DNA of 16,407 bases from a bacterium (GTDB lineage Bacteria; Spirochaetota; UBA4802; UBA5550). The stretch's first letter is position 1; each line of letters begins with the position of its first letter. This document shows positions 14,823 to 16,407 of the stretch, in pieces. The position numbers were made by a program, and so were the translations under genes. The stretch covers positions 1 through 16,407 of the forward strand of contig JAAENB010000028.1 of NCBI GenBank assembly GCA_024224995.1, in the 5' to 3' direction. Under the pieces are notes generated by a model. The model saw only the letters and a list, made by a program, of their open reading frames with translations, ran no database searches and was not told where the DNA came from.

Positions 14823-15476
14823 ATGGATTTTTCAAGAGAGCTTTATTTTAATGTGGGCGGACCATACGGGCCTGTGGGACATGTTATTTACTTTCTTATG
14901 CTAAATTTTATTTTATATTCTACTGTAATGCTAATAATTTTTTTGAGGAAAAGCCCGGGTACGGGGAAGAAGCGTACCGGTTTTGTTAATCCGCCCCTTC
15001 TTCTGGGTTTTAGCGGCCTTCTCGCGGTAACACTGTTAATCGCTATCCAGGAAAACATCATAGGGCCTTTATTTCATTATCATTTTATTTACGGCTCCTT
15101 CTATCGTATACTCTCGTTGATAGGCGAAATCTGCGGGATTATGCTTCTGATTGGGAGCGTTATCACACTTGTTCGTGCTTTTATGAAAAAGCTTAATGGG
15201 CCGCAGGGACTTTTTCTAATAAGTTCAATCCTTCTTATTGTTATTGTAATAACAGGATTTTTCTTAGAATCAATGCGGATTGCTATTACCGGTATGCCTC
15301 CGTTTGAAGTGTGGTCTTTTGCCGGTTTTTCTCTGGCAAAAATATTTATGATATTCGATATTGGTATACCTGGAGGTATGCATCGCTACTTATGGTGGGC
15401 TCATTTATTGATGGTGATCCATCTTCTAGTCCTATTGCCTATTCAATTTATTGTCGCCAGGATAATGGGTAGGTGA
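14823..15476 (+). CDS. NarI-like membrane cytochrome b-type protein
   Basis: A 217-residue integral membrane protein. ATG 14823 is chosen because AGGAG lies 7 bases upstream. An ATG at 14799 lies before this site. Five or six membrane helices are visible. The late part 'GFFLESMRIA', 'WSFAGFSLAKIF', 'HRYLWWAHLLMVIHLLVLLP' resembles the NarI/HdrE-like domain that binds two b hemes and exchanges electrons with quinone. Histidines at H20, H85, H87, H187, H194 and H200 are candidate heme ligands. Such domains are often fused to or encoded beside an Fe-S HdrD/CCG subunit, but none follows here: the next gene runs the other way, ending 9 bases past this stop. The partner must be elsewhere, or the gene has lost it. 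Confidence 0.75.
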   Translation: MDFSRELYFNVGGPYGPVGHVIYFLMLNFILYSTVMLIIFLRKSPGTGKKRTGFVNPPLLLGFSGLLAVTLLIAIQENIIGPLFHYHFIYGSFYRILSLIGEICGIMLLIGSVITLVRAFMKKLNGPQGLFLISSILLIVIVITGFFLESMRIAITGMPPFEVWSFAGFSLAKIFMIFDIGIPGGMHRYLWWAHLLMVIHLLVLLPIQFIVARIMGR

Positions 15477-15485
15477 AACCAGCGC

Positions 15486-16268
15486 CTATTCTACCCGGAA
15501 AATGTCGGCAGCATTTCCGTTTAGTTGTGTCTTCAGTGAATCAAAAAATTTATTGTTGAGTTTAAAACCGGGACCGGATTGATATATTCTTGAAACTTCA
15601 TCCAGTTCGTTCATGGTGTCCACGTAGTCCTGAATAGTAGCGCTGGTTTTGTTGGCAAAAAGAATAGCGTTTTTATTTACCCGGTTTTTCTCCAGTGCTA
15701 TGGGAAGTCTTCTTTTGCATGAGCACTTTGCTTCGGGGTTGTACAAACCGCAATTTGATTTCATGAAAGAAAGGATTTTTTTCCTGGCCCTGGATAGTTT
15801 TTTCCGGTAATTGGCCGGTTCCATTTCCATTATGTCCGCGCCGGATGTACTGTTTATGTTAAAAATGCATGAAAGTATAAAAATCATTCGATGTTTTTTG
15901 TCCAGGCACTGCAATAAGGCATGGGTGCAGCCAACTTTCAGCTCTTCTATATAGATCTTAATCTCCGCGTCATCAATGGTTGTGGGCATTTCCGGATAGT
16001 TGACATTTACGTCGGCGGCAAATTCGTCAAAGGAGATTTCTTGATCCTTGAATCTTTTTTGTTTAAAATCAACCAGGTGGTTTACCGCTATTCTGTATAC
16101 CCAGGTTTCTATTTTGCTTTCTTCCCTGAAAGAGTCGATGTTGTTTAGTACTTTGATTAAAATATCCTGCGTGGCGTCTTCAGCATCTTCCGGGTGCCAG
16201 AGCATACGAATCGCGATGTTATAAATATAGTTGCTGATGTGTTTGATAAACTGTTCGTCCGGTTTCAT
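15486..16268 (-). CDS. ECF-type RNA polymerase sigma factor with cysteine-rich extension
   Basis: A 260-residue sigma70-family protein. Region 2 spans about residues 10-75 ('HPEDAEDATQDILIKVLNNIDSF' and 'IETWVYRIAVNHLVDFKQ'). Region 4 spans about 112-170 ('CLDKKHRMIFILSCIFNINS', 'SGADIMEMEPANYRKKLSRARKKI'). Regions 1 and 3 are missing, as in extracytoplasmic-function sigma factors. A conserved-looking 'CGLYNPEAKCSCKRR' motif (C173, C182, C184) follows, then about 75 residues ending in 'NAADIFRVE'. Extensions like this are known in some ECF groups and may bind zinc or act as a fused control domain. No anti-sigma gene is seen. It starts 7 bases after the stop of the preceding partial gene, so it is probably in the same operon. 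Confidence 0.88.
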   Translation of the reverse strand: MKPDEQFIKHISNYIYNIAIRMLWHPEDAEDATQDILIKVLNNIDSFREESKIETWVYRIAVNHLVDFKQKRFKDQEISFDEFAADVNVNYPEMPTTIDDAEIKIYIEELKVGCTHALLQCLDKKHRMIFILSCIFNINSTSGADIMEMEPANYRKKLSRARKKILSFMKSNCGLYNPEAKCSCKRRLPIALEKNRVNKNAILFANKTSATIQDYVDTMNELDEVSRIYQSGPGFKLNNKFFDSLKTQLNGNAADIFRVE

Positions 16269-16275
16269 AACTCTT

Positions 16276-16407
16276 TTACCCGGAAATTACAAGCGTAGAA
16301 GGAGAACTGCCAATCAGCTTTTTCCATTCATCTCCTTCAATGGTGCCGATATATTCAACATCCCAGGCAGGACGCTGGCCATAAAATACGCATACATAAT
16401 TACCCTG
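16276..16407 (-). CDS. C-terminal end of an unidentified protein (partial)
   Basis: On the minus strand an open frame enters from the window edge and ends at TAA 16276-16278 after 43 residues. The visible part reads QGNYVCVFYGQRPAWDVEYI and ends in 'KLIGSSPSTLVISG'. It is too short to assign. It looks like a real coding end because it is free of stops, has balanced composition and lies 7 bases before the sigma factor ATG. It may be the first gene of the sigma operon, possibly its regulator, but that is only an inference from position. Confidence 0.55.
   Translation of the reverse strand, partial: QGNYVCVFYGQRPAWDVEYIGTIEGDEWKKLIGSSPSTLVISG

Overview
The window reads as a chromosomal stretch from an AT-rich, diderm (Gram-negative-type) bacterium. 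Two lipobox-bearing FlgO/LPP20-like lipoproteins, Sec-exported proteins, a CheB plus hybrid histidine kinase pair, and the general style of the genes fit Spirochaetota best, but this is an inference from family flavour and other diderm phyla are possible. No tRNA, rRNA, CRISPR array, transposase or phage gene was seen. Strong sigma70-type promoters (TTGACA/TATAAT-like) are readable in front of several units.

Layout. 1-196: non-coding, rich in inverted repeats. 197-2510 (minus): two lipoprotein genes separated by a strong terminator. 2720-5406 (minus): a signalling operon of cheB followed by a cytosolic PAS/HisKA/HATPase/REC hybrid kinase. The kinase is broken into two reading frames at an A10 run that lies inside a perfect 15-bp inverted repeat. 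5614-7449 (plus): a single 611-residue protein joining acetate kinase to a PduL-type phosphotransacylase. 7562-9426 (minus): a small exported protein translationally coupled to a short RecQ helicase. 9848-12213 (plus): hemA coupled by an ATGA overlap to an AhbD/NirJ-like radical SAM protein, a tetrapyrrole operon. 12210-13617 (minus): a TraB/GumN-family exported protein and a YiiD-C-type hotdog thioesterase-like protein. 13988-16407: a small membrane protein (plus), a DUF1232/YkvA-type membrane protein (minus), a stand-alone NarI-like membrane cytochrome (plus), an ECF sigma factor with a cysteine-rich C-terminal extension (minus), and the 3' end of a further gene just upstream of it.

How the parts work together. 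The fused AckA-PduL enzyme could run acetyl-CoA + Pi + ADP to acetate + CoA + ATP (or the reverse) in one polypeptide, which suggests acetogenic or fermentative energy metabolism. The hemA/radical SAM operon links the first step of tetrapyrrole synthesis to an alternative (siroheme-type) heme or heme d1-like branch. That would fit an anaerobe with b-type cytochromes such as the NarI-like protein nearby. The CheB/hybrid kinase pair points to phosphorelay control alongside chemotaxis-type methylesterase activity, but no cheR or receptor gene is present here. The two items most worth a second look are the AckA-PduL fusion and the palindrome-embedded frameshift in the kinase.
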